In this document: piece by piece, positions 1 to 7,070 of the stretch | How positions within the stretch are numbered: position 1 is the stretch's first letter | Layout of the letters: every line of letters starts with the position of its first letter | Assembly (NCBI GenBank): GCA_937895345.1 | Contig: CALAWP010000094.1 | Coordinates: forward strand, 1 to 59,617 | From: an uncultured Paenibacillus sp. | GTDB lineage: Bacteria > Bacillota > Bacilli > Paenibacillales > Paenibacillaceae | DNA: 59,617 bases | Direction of reading: 5' to 3' | The notes under the pieces: generated by a model | Databases searched by the model: none | The model's input: only the letters and a program-made list of their open reading frames with translations | What the model was told of the DNA's origin: nothing | Made by a program: the position numbers and the translations under genes

Positions 1-52
1 GTATCGTGCGGCGGTATCGTGCGGCGGTATCGTGCGGCGGTATCGTGCGGCG
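1..52. repeat. 13-bp tandem repeat, four copies
   Basis: The unit GTATCGTGCGGCG is repeated four times head to tail without a mismatch, and the array probably continues left of the window. No reading frame or promoter is apparent in it. It ends about 10 bp before a strong hairpin. Confidence 0.9.
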
Positions 53-61
53 GTAAATGGC

Positions 62-124
62 AAAGGCTGTCCCGCAAGCCGGTCCCGATCCATAGGATCG
101 GGACCGGCTTGGGACAGCCTTTTA
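62..124. terminator. Long inverted repeat, probable terminator
   Basis: Two nested perfect arms (AAAGGCTGTCCC and AAGCCGGTCCCGATCC) pair with their complements around a three-base ATA loop, separated only by an unpaired GC. The right side runs into CCTTTTAAATT. It probably ends a gene lying left of the window, since the first gene inside the window stops about 680 bp away on the other strand. Confidence 0.7.
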
Positions 125-204
125 AATTGTGCACAGGTTTGTCAAACACAGACGATTCGTTAATGGACACCAGATACGCTTAGAGAGCGAATTTAGCACA
201 TTGT

Positions 205-455
205 ACATTCTAATGGTCATGAGTGCATCTTAGAAGCGGAAAGTGACATTCACATTGGATTTTTTCGGCGCTAAGAGTCTCTCATGACCATTAAGGTTGT
301 GCACCCTCACGTTTGGCCTTCTAAGCTTCTCTCATGACCGTTAATGCGCGCACCCTGTTTTTGAGAAGTTAATAAGTTGAGAAATTGAGACCGATACTGA
401 GACCGATACTGCTGCTCACCATCACATATGCCTTCCAAGCTTCTCCATGACTGCT
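205..455. repeat. Short interspersed repeat around CTCATGACCRTTAA
   Basis: The motif CTAAGN(2)TCTCTCATGACC followed by RTTAA appears at about 271-294 and 321-344, exactly 50 bp apart. A weaker copy lies at about 431-453 and an inverted copy at about 211-236. The rest of 125-590 holds no convincing gene, tRNA or promoter. The function is unknown. The copies look like decayed tandem units. Confidence 0.6.
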
Positions 456-592
456 ACATCTTCGTACTTCCACAAGTTGGACTTTAATGAGCTGCGCTCA
501 TATCCATTACCGCCTCACCCAGTATCCGTCATACCGTCTTCATCATAAACAAGTCCCGTCAACCCGCTTTTTTCGTCGACCTGCAGAGTGAT

Positions 593-769
593 GTGAACGA
601 TTTATCGTTCACATCCATGTGCTTCGGGCATCTGCATCCTTGATTTGAACGATTCATCGTTCAAAACCATGAACTTCGTGATCCGGCAGCTTCGATTTGA
701 ACGATTCATCGTTCAAATTCAGGCATGTCCTGCTCTCTGCTGCGCTTAATTGAACGATATATCGATCAA
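593..769. repeat. Four 20-bp palindromes at 52-bp spacing
   Basis: Palindromes of the form TTGAACGATTCATCGTTCAA occur at 593-612, 645-664, 697-716 and 750-769, so the spacing is 52, 52 and 53 bp. The middle two are identical and the outer two are variants. The 32-bp spacers are partly alike (CCATGN(2)CTTCG near the start, CTTNGAT at the end), so this is a diverged tandem repeat with a conserved palindromic core. It lies beyond the 3' end of the deacetylase gene, so an operator for that gene is not obvious. Confidence 0.8.
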
Positions 770-801
770 GTCAAGGGGAATCCGTTCACCGTTTATCGAG
801 A

Positions 802-2217
802 TTACATCGCGGTCGTCTTCGATCCGATCGAAGACGCCGGATCGTCCATGGCGCCCGCCAGCTCGATCGCTTCGCCGAGGCGGCCCGCTTCCTCCTGCAT
901 GTTGCCGATTCCGGAAGCCGCGTAATCTTGAACCCGGTCAATCGGCATCAGCAGCATGCGGGGCGTCAACGGGTCGCGGTCGCCTTTCGCCTTCATTTGC
1001 CGCCCTTTGCTGTACGCCTTCGTATCCGTCAAAACCTTCAGCAACAGCCGCAAATATACGCGCGTCGTACGGGCGAACCAGCCGTCGGGCAGCTTAAAGA
1101 TTTGAAAGCCGAGCCGGTCGGCGCCGCGATGGATCATCGTGACGCCGTACACCGCTTTAATGTCGCGGGCTTCGGGATCTTCTGCGAGCTGCTTGGCCAG
1201 CAGAGGCAGCGCCTGTTCGACCTCGCGCAGCATCTTGATGCCGGTCGCCACCGGAGACTTGGACTGCGCCGCAAGACCCGACAGCATCTTGTTGTCGAAG
1301 TGAAGCTCGGCGATCCGGTCGCCCTTTTGCACTCCGCCGCCTTCGGCAAACTGAACGGGCTCGCCGCTGTACGACGTGATCCGGTAATGAAACGCCGGCG
1401 CTTCGCCGCCCCCTACCTGCTTCAGCCGGAAAACGGCATGGAAGGCCCGTTCGTACAACAGCCATCCGGCGACCAGCCCCCTCTTCCACAAAGGCCGGCG
1501 GGCCGGACGAGCGGCGTCCGACAGCCGGATCATCCGCTCGATATTGACGAACCGGTACCCCCGGCGGGTTGCCTCCTCCAAATAAGCCTCCAGCGCAATC
1601 AGCATATTGCCGGGCGCGTCAAGATCTGCCCCGAACGTATTGCCGCAATCGTGAAGCAGCAGCACTTCGCCGGGCCGCATTTTTTTGAACATTCGCCGCT
1701 TCAGCCGTTCAGCCCCGACCCGAATCCGCCAATCTCCGAACATCGCGGACCACAAAATAATATGCAAATAGCCGAGATTGGAATAATCGAACAAGTTGAC
1801 GATGCCCCAAGGCGGCCGGTAATAAACGGAACGTTCACCCGTCGCTTGTTCGATAATGTCGTTCGTCTTGTCGATATGGCGCTTCACCGTACGCGGACGC
1901 ATGAGCCAATTGGATTTATGGACATAATTATGAATGCCGATCGTATGCCCTTCCTCTTTCATTCGTTTCAGCAGCTCTTCGCGGCCTTCGGCATGCGACC
2001 CCACGACAAAAAAAGTCGCCTTGGCGTCGTACCGCGCCAGCAAATCCAGCAGCTTGGGCGTATAAACCGGATCGGGACCGTCGTCGAAGGTCAAGGCGAT
2101 TTCCTTTTCCACCTTGCCTTTTTTGAACACGCGAAAGCCGAACGTACGGCTGATCAGCCCCGGGAGAAACGCGTAGAACGTCATCACATAGAATCCCCAT
2201 AAGAGCAAATTTTCCAT
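802..2217 (-). CDS. Polysaccharide deacetylase with an extra C-terminal domain
   Basis: This is a membrane-anchored carbohydrate esterase family 4 (NodB-fold) protein of about 471 residues. One N-terminal hydrophobic helix (residues 3-22) is followed by the catalytic motifs: TFDDGPDP near residue 43, the zinc pair in HNYVH, RPPWG, GDW and LLHD. The family removes acetyl groups from peptidoglycan or other cell-surface glycans using a divalent metal. The last 230 or so residues lie outside the NodB fold; they may be the YkoP-like domain seen in related Bacillales proteins, but that is recalled, not shown. I chose the ATG at 2217 because GGTGGGG lies about 10 bases upstream; a GTG at 2232 is the alternative. 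It is divergent from the transporter gene starting at 2400, and the two share a 182-bp promoter region. Confidence 0.88.
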   Translation of the reverse strand: MENLLLWGFYVMTFYAFLPGLISRTFGFRVFKKGKVEKEIALTFDDGPDPVYTPKLLDLLARYDAKATFFVVGSHAEGREELLKRMKEEGHTIGIHNYVHKSNWLMRPRTVKRHIDKTNDIIEQATGERSVYYRPPWGIVNLFDYSNLGYLHIILWSAMFGDWRIRVGAERLKRRMFKKMRPGEVLLLHDCGNTFGADLDAPGNMLIALEAYLEEATRRGYRFVNIERMIRLSDAARPARRPLWKRGLVAGWLLYERAFHAVFRLKQVGGGEAPAFHYRITSYSGEPVQFAEGGGVQKGDRIAELHFDNKMLSGLAAQSKSPVATGIKMLREVEQALPLLAKQLAEDPEARDIKAVYGVTMIHRGADRLGFQIFKLPDGWFARTTRVYLRLLLKVLTDTKAYSKGRQMKAKGDRDPLTPRMLLMPIDRVQDYAASGIGNMQEEAGRLGEAIELAGAMDDPASSIGSKTTAM

Positions 2218-2399
2218 CGTTGTTTTCCCCACCGTGTCTTATGATTTGGGCCTGCGGACAGGCAGCGGACAATCGTTGCAATACCTTTAATTGTAGCATA
2301 TTTGAAACAAAAATAGGCGCATTTCGTAAATCTGTAGTACAATCTTATTGCGGATCTGGCTCAAGCTTGCCGCAGTCGTCAGGAAAGAAGGGGATCGTT

Positions 2400-3629
2400 T
2401 TGCTGCCGTTTTACAAAAAATATTGGAAAACCGCTTTCGATATCGCACTTATCGCTTTAACGGTCTATCTAACCATGTTTGTCTTCAGTTATTTGTACAA
2501 AATTGCGACTCCTATTTTTTTTGCATTCGTCATTTATTTGATGATCGAGCCTTTGGCACGGCGGCTGAACAAATGGGGCATCAAAAAGTCGATCGCATCC
2601 GGCATTTCGGTCATCTTTTTTACGCTCATTATATTGGGCGCTTTCTCCGGCGCGGCGTTCTTGATCACCAAGCAGGGCACGGAGCTGGTCAACAAATTTC
2701 CGCAATATCAGCAAGTGCTCGCCGAACAAATTTCCTTGCTGTCCGGAGAGCTCGAAAAGCAGCTGGACCGGCTGCCGGCCGACTTCGATCTGGCAACCCA
2801 GGCCAAGGAATTGATCGAAGGCTCCTCCGCCACGCTGCAGCGTTGGGCAACGGCGTTTCTGAACAACATGGTCGGTTACGTCTCGTCCTTTTCCACGTTC
2901 CTGTTTAATTTTGTAATCGGAATTATATTAGCCTATTTCTTGAGCATCGAAATTAAAACCTGGAAAACCGCCGCCTCGGAAAAAACGCCGAGAACGTTCA
3001 AAAACGTCTTTTTCTTTTTAAGAGACAACGTATTCAAAGGAATCGCGAGTTACATTAAAGCCCAAGCCAAAATGATCAGCATCACATTTATCGTCATTCT
3101 GGTCGCGCTCATCCTGCTCGGCGTCGACAACGCGTTTATAATCGCCGTCGTGGCTGCCATCTTCGACGTGCTGCCTTTGCTCGGCGTCAGTACCTTATTT
3201 GTCCCTTGGATCATCTATCTGTTTATCGTCGGCAAATTGTCGCTCGCCATCTGGCTGACGGCGCTCTGGCTGGTCGTCATCTTGACCCGGCAAATATTGG
3301 AGCCGAAAATTACGGGAGACTCCTTGGGCGTATCCGCCTTCACGATGCTGGCATTCATGATTATTTCCTTGAAGCTGTTCGGCATCGCCGGCGTTATCCT
3401 GTCGCCGATTCTCGTCATTCTCGTCAAATCGCTGTATGTGCAAGGTTATTTCCACCGTTGGATTCGTACGCCCGTCGACGAATTCGACGAGCCTGGCGAC
3501 GAAATCGCCGCTGCCGGAACTTCAACCATACACGGGGAAGGAGATGGCAGAGGATCAGCCGGGGAGTCGTTCGTGGAACGGCTGAAGCGCATCGGCTCCA
3601 AGCCGGGCGCGGACGAAGAAAAGAAATAA
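2400..3629 (+). CDS. AI-2E family transporter (UPF0118)
   Basis: This polytopic membrane protein of about 409 residues belongs to the AI-2E exporter / UPF0118 family, like B. subtilis YtvI. An N-terminal pair of helices (FDIALIALTVYLTMF and TPIFFAFVIYLMIE) is followed by a soluble stretch (residues 90-150) and a C-terminal helix cluster with the family-typical DVLPLLGVSTLFVPW and EPKITGDSLG segments. The substrate is unknown; only some members move AI-2 or Na+/Li+. I placed the start at the TTG at 2400, seven bases after AGAAGGGG, because the longer open frame back to 2220 carries no family sequence. The C-terminal 45 residues are a charged, low-complexity tail. A second paralogue lies at 19589-20659. 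Confidence 0.85.
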   Translation: MLPFYKKYWKTAFDIALIALTVYLTMFVFSYLYKIATPIFFAFVIYLMIEPLARRLNKWGIKKSIASGISVIFFTLIILGAFSGAAFLITKQGTELVNKFPQYQQVLAEQISLLSGELEKQLDRLPADFDLATQAKELIEGSSATLQRWATAFLNNMVGYVSSFSTFLFNFVIGIILAYFLSIEIKTWKTAASEKTPRTFKNVFFFLRDNVFKGIASYIKAQAKMISITFIVILVALILLGVDNAFIIAVVAAIFDVLPLLGVSTLFVPWIIYLFIVGKLSLAIWLTALWLVVILTRQILEPKITGDSLGVSAFTMLAFMIISLKLFGIAGVILSPILVILVKSLYVQGYFHRWIRTPVDEFDEPGDEIAAAGTSTIHGEGDGRGSAGESFVERLKRIGSKPGADEEKK

Positions 3630-3643
3630 CATAGCCTATTGAA

Positions 3644-3677
3644 GAAGCTCCTCCCGAATTAACCGGAGAGGAGCTTC
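3644..3677. terminator. Convergent-gene hairpin
   Basis: The arms GAAGCTCCTC (3644-3653) and GAGGAGCTTC (3668-3677) pair around a 14-base loop. It sits between the transporter stop at 3629 and the stop of the opposing starch-binding-like gene at 3703, so it may serve both. The T-tracts are weak on each side. Confidence 0.6.
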
Positions 3678-3702
3678 ATTCGTATTTAGGCTTAAATCTC
3701 TA

Positions 3703-4493
3703 TCAGGATGGATTCAGGGCCAATCCGTTCGCCGTATAGTTATTTCCGTAGTTGGAGTCCCAGTAAGTCGTACCGTTCACCGTGTAGCCGACCGCATACT
3801 TCACCTGAGCGGCGCCCGGAACGTTAAAGCTGAAACTCCAGCCTTCCACCGAGTTGTAACCGTTGGAAGGGCCGTTATAGGTCGCGTAACCGTCCGTATA
3901 CGTTGCCCAGTTGTCTGTCGTATAACGAATCTTGACGGTTTTGGCCGGACTCAGATTTTTAACGTATACGTATCGTAGAACGTATCGTTCGTCAAGTCGC
4001 CAAAGCCGAGCAGAACGTTCGGCTTGCCCAAAATGACGGAGGTCGTTCCATTGCCGAAATAAGGGGAGTTCGTATAATTTGCCCCTCCGTTGTTGTCCCA
4101 GTATGTGCTGCCATTGACCTCATACTTGATGGCAAATTGTATCGAAGTGAGATTTTTTAATTCCGGATGCTCCGTCGTCATTGAGCTTGTTGAGATTCTA
4201 AAATTCCATTTCTCATGGGCGCCATCCGTCGGTCCCACATAATTTGCGCTCGTATTATACCAATTAACGTTGTCCGTCGAGTAATGAACGGTCACTTGCT
4301 TGGCGTAACCCAAATTGGCCACCTCGACGCTGCCGCTGAATTCGACGTATCCATACTTGTAAGTGAAAATACGGGAGTCGATCAGCCGGACCTCGTGGCC
4401 GGAAGCGGAAGCGGCGGCGGTACCTGCAAAAGAAATGCCGAACATTAGAGTAAGCATCATAAAGCCTGCAAACCATTTTTTCATTGCCTTCAT
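3703..4493 (-). pseudogene. Secreted two-domain starch-binding-like (CBM21) protein, frameshifted
   Basis: The open frame from 4493 encodes a signal peptide (MKAMKKWFAGFMM to about residue 31, ending AAASASG) and one carbohydrate-binding module of the CBM21 type: VEVANLGYAKQVTVHYSTDN, then YWDNNGGANY. It stops at 3951. In the next frame the DNA continues as a complete second module (VKNLSPAKTVKIRYTTDNW, then YWDSNYGNNY) ending in TGA at 3703. The total of 791 bp is one base short of 264 codons, so a single-base deletion near 3978-3990 separates the domains. Intact, it would be a 263-residue extracellular polysaccharide-binding protein with no catalytic domain. The ATG at 4493 has AGGAGAG eight bases upstream. 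The break could be real decay or a sequencing error. Confidence 0.8.
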
Positions 4494-4832
4494 AGTCGTT
4501 TCTCTCCTCTTCTCTTCTCTTTTTCTATAATTGCTTACCGCTCACGGAGACTGACAAGAAGCGAACCTGTCGACTTTTTGCTCCTCATGGTATTGAACCC
4601 ACAGTCCCTCCTTTCACCTATCGGGGATACGGAAACAATCACTTAACCGGTTCAGTGACCGTTCCTGTCTACCATATTAGACTCGCTATTTCTGTATGTA
4701 TATAGTAAATTAGTATGTATTTATGTGGAAGGGTGTCGATAAAAAGAGATGTAATCGCTCCCAAGTCCGGGCATGCAGCTTTAGCCCCCGCGAAGACGCC
4801 GAGCGCCGCAAAAATACGACGCTCGCGCCTTG
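4494..4832. other. Intergenic stretch with leader of the starch-binding-like gene
   Basis: No gene is seen here. The half next to 4493 is the upstream region of the starch-binding-like gene and contains the palindrome at 4639-4658. The RNA between that palindrome and the ATG contains GGAGGGACTGTGGGTTCAA, which faintly recalls a SAM-I leader, but no riboswitch consensus could be completed. The half next to 4833 is the 3' flank of the penicillin-binding protein gene and has no clean terminator. Confidence 0.5.
4639..4658. promoter_or_regulatory. Operator-like palindrome
   Basis: TCACTTAACCGGTTCAGTGA is symmetric at 18 of 20 positions around an AACCGGTT core, about 146 bp upstream of the starch-binding-like gene. 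LacI- and GntR-family regulators use sites of this shape, and a sugar-responsive regulator would suit the gene. It does not match the CcpA cre consensus. No such regulator gene lies in the window. Confidence 0.4.
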
Positions 4833-6701
4833 TTACTTCCCGGCAGCCGTCCGCCCGTGCCGCGCCGCAATATCCATAACGCCGCGGAACAGCCGGGTCG
4901 CCTGATGGCGGCTTCCGGGCTCCCGGTTCGCCGCAAGCACGGCGACCGCATAACGCGGCGACTCCAACGGCCCGTAACCGGCAAACCATTGATGGTACCG
5001 TTCCGCGCCCTTCACGTATGTCTGCGCGGTTCCGGATTTGCCGGCAACGAACCACGTTCCGCCGCGTATCGACCGCCCGGTGCCGTGATCGACGGCCGCT
5101 TCCATGCCGCGCAGCAGCGCTCTTGCCGTAGCGGGCCGAATCCGGCCCACTTCCGAGTTCAGCCGCTTCGGCGGGAACCGCACCATCGTGCGGCCGTCGG
5201 CGTACCGAATCTCGCTGACGATGCGCGGCTCCGCCGCCCGTCCGCCGTTCAACAGCGTGACGATCAAGTTGGCCGCCGACAGCGGAGACATCCGGACATC
5301 GCGCTGGCCGATTCCGCTTTGCGCCCGTACGCCGCCGTCCGGCTTCACGCCGGCGGCGAACAGCCGCCCCGGCTCTTCCTCCTCCAGCAGCCGCAGCGGG
5401 CGGGCAAACGGCCCAAACGGCTTGCCGGCATGCCAGCCGACCTTCCCGCTGGCCCCAAGCGCATCCGCTGCCCGTTCCAGCTGCTCCGACCGCATCCGCT
5501 CCGCCAGCGAAGCAAATACGACGTTGCACGATTGGGCGAGCCCTTCCTGCAGCGTAATCCGGCCATGGCCTCCGGGCTTCCAGCAAGACAGTCCGTATTT
5601 GCCGTATTCGCCCGCGCAATGGAACGTATCGCCGGGCCGTGCGGCGCCCCCCTCCAGCGCGGCGGCCGCCGTAACCAGCTTGTAGATCGACCCCGGCTCC
5701 ACCGCCCGCACCGCCCAGTTCGACCATTCGGAGCCGTCGGACGAAGTAAAACCGCTCGGCTTGAGTTGCGGCCGGGATACCATCGCGACCACGTCCGCAT
5801 TGGCGGCATCGAGCACGACGATGGCGCCTTCCCGCAGCCCTTCGCGGTCGGCATACGCTTCGATCTCGTTTTGCAGGTCCAGATCGACCGTCGTCACGAC
5901 CCGAAGAGGATAATAGGGATTGGCCGGCGCGATCCATCGCATGTCCAATCCGCGCAGCGGCATGCCGAGTCCATCCACAAAAAAGGATACCGACGTTTCT
6001 CCGACGCCGTGAAGCAGCTTGTCCAGCGATTTCTCCAGCCCCGAACCGCCTACCTGCTCGTTAAGACGATGCTTGCCGGCCGCAAGCCCCCTCATGTAGG
6101 CAGTCTCGACCCATTCCGGATGCTGGCCCGTAAAGCCGATCCAATGTTTCGGCTCCAACGTTTCCGGCCAGCGGTTGCGGTAAGGCAGGACGCGAACGCC
6201 GTCCAATTCCAGCCTCGATATTCGCTCCGCCAGTTTGCCGTCCAGCTTGAGCGGCGGATCGCCCTTCGCCCTCCGCCACAGCTTCGGCTCTCGCAAGTCC
6301 GACCAGAATCGCCGCAGCTCGTCGGCCGGCACCTCCAACGCCGCGGCGAGCTCCGCGATTTTGGCGCTGTCGCTTCTTGCGGCGGCGGCAACCGGAAACA
6401 ACGCGACGGCATGATACGTCTCGCCCGTAATCGGCCTCCCATACCGGTCGACAAAGTCTCCCCTTCCGGTATCCAGCACAAGACTGCGCTGCCGCTGCGT
6501 CACCGCCATCCGCTTCCAGCCGTCCCGATGCGGCGCGCCATGGGCCGCTTTCGCGGAGCCGGCCGGCAGCAATTGCAGCCAAGCGAGCCGCCCGACAAAC
6601 ACCGCCATGACAACCGTAAACGCGATGCCCGCCCAAATGGCCCGGCGAAGGACGGTTGTCCGTCCGGGCGCTTTATCCGAATGCCTGTCGTTCTCCGCCA
6701 T
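4833..6701 (-). CDS. Class B penicillin-binding protein (transpeptidase)
   Basis: This 622-residue protein is a monofunctional D,D-transpeptidase that cross-links peptidoglycan stem peptides outside the membrane. One N-terminal helix (about residues 24-45, IAFTVVMAVFVG) is followed by a dimerisation-type domain with DRYGRPITG and a C-terminal transpeptidase domain. The three catalytic motifs are visible: SIYK (nucleophile Ser near 338), SCN (near 391) and KSGTA (near 555). No PASTA domains are present, unlike SpoVD or PBP2B, so a precise orthologue cannot be named; PBP2/PbpI-like or a sporulation PBP are options. I chose the ATG at 6701 because AAAGGGG ends nine bases before it; a TTG three codons upstream would sit directly on that site. 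It is a single-gene unit with a MITE-like element immediately upstream. Confidence 0.88.
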   Translation of the reverse strand: MAENDRHSDKAPGRTTVLRRAIWAGIAFTVVMAVFVGRLAWLQLLPAGSAKAAHGAPHRDGWKRMAVTQRQRSLVLDTGRGDFVDRYGRPITGETYHAVALFPVAAAARSDSAKIAELAAALEVPADELRRFWSDLREPKLWRRAKGDPPLKLDGKLAERISRLELDGVRVLPYRNRWPETLEPKHWIGFTGQHPEWVETAYMRGLAAGKHRLNEQVGGSGLEKSLDKLLHGVGETSVSFFVDGLGMPLRGLDMRWIAPANPYYPLRVVTTVDLDLQNEIEAYADREGLREGAIVVLDAANADVVAMVSRPQLKPSGFTSSDGSEWSNWAVRAVEPGSIYKLVTAAAALEGGAARPGDTFHCAGEYGKYGLSCWKPGGHGRITLQEGLAQSCNVVFASLAERMRSEQLERAADALGASGKVGWHAGKPFGPFARPLRLLEEEEPGRLFAAGVKPDGGVRAQSGIGQRDVRMSPLSAANLIVTLLNGGRAAEPRIVSEIRYADGRTMVRFPPKRLNSEVGRIRPATARALLRGMEAAVDHGTGRSIRGGTWFVAGKSGTAQTYVKGAERYHQWFAGYGPLESPRYAVAVLAANREPGSRHQATRLFRGVMDIAARHGRTAAGK

Positions 6702-6724
6702 CGTCGCCAACCCCTTTATCCCGC

Positions 6725-6928
6725 TATATAAGTTGAACTAGAGAATCACACGAAACAAGCGGAATGAGGAAATCGAACTGGAGAAACGGCAGTGTTCGCC
6801 TTCGCAGGGGGATGGTTACCGAAATACGGTTTAAGGAAATTCAAGCATCCCTCTGCGAGAGCGATCGGAAGTCGATTCCTCATGCAGCTTGGCATTAAGT
6901 AGTGATAATCATTAGTTCAGCTTATATA
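6725..6928. mobile_element. MITE-like element, near-palindromic along its whole length
   Basis: The ends are inverted copies: TATATAAGTTGAACTA at 6725 and TATATAAGCTGAACTA read inward from 6928. Symmetry continues inside: ATGAGGAAATCGAACT on the left matches ATGAGGAATCGACTT on the right arm, and CGCAGGGGGATG matches CGCAGAGGGATG. The 204-bp segment therefore folds into one long imperfect hairpin, contains no reading frame and sits between two genes. That is the form of a non-autonomous miniature inverted-repeat element. A target duplication could only be the TA-rich ends. The parent transposase is not in the window. Confidence 0.5.
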
Positions 6929-7017
6929 GTTCAACTTATCATTTGCTTTGCCGTCTCACTTTTTATTGTTCCTGAGCCGGGAGCGCTTCAAACGTTCGAT
7001 AGGAGTTGGCGCGCATA

Positions 7018-7055
7018 CAAAAATGGACGGTTGCGCCCTCGGCGCAACCGTCCAT
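7018..7055 (-). terminator. Rho-independent terminator of the first chemoreceptor gene
   Basis: The perfect 15-bp arms ATGGACGGTTGCGCC and GGCGCAACCGTCCAT surround a three-base loop, followed on the minus strand by a T-run. It starts about 15 bp after the stop codon. Confidence 0.92.
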
Positions 7056-7070
7056 GCGATTTGCTATTCG

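Noticed and set aside
593..769. CRISPR-like array (20-bp repeats, 32-bp spacers)
   Set aside because: Spacers resemble one another, repeats vary at the ends, the array has only four units and no cas gene is in the window.
928..2202. 424-codon open frame on the plus strand opposite the deacetylase
   Set aside because: It is the mirror of a GC-rich gene; composition is arginine/glutamine-rich without any family motif, while the minus strand shows all deacetylase motifs.
4500..4635. Possible riboswitch in the leader of the starch-binding-like gene
   Set aside because: Checked by eye against SAM-I, c-di-GMP and c-di-AMP consensus elements; only short fragments fit, so none is claimed.
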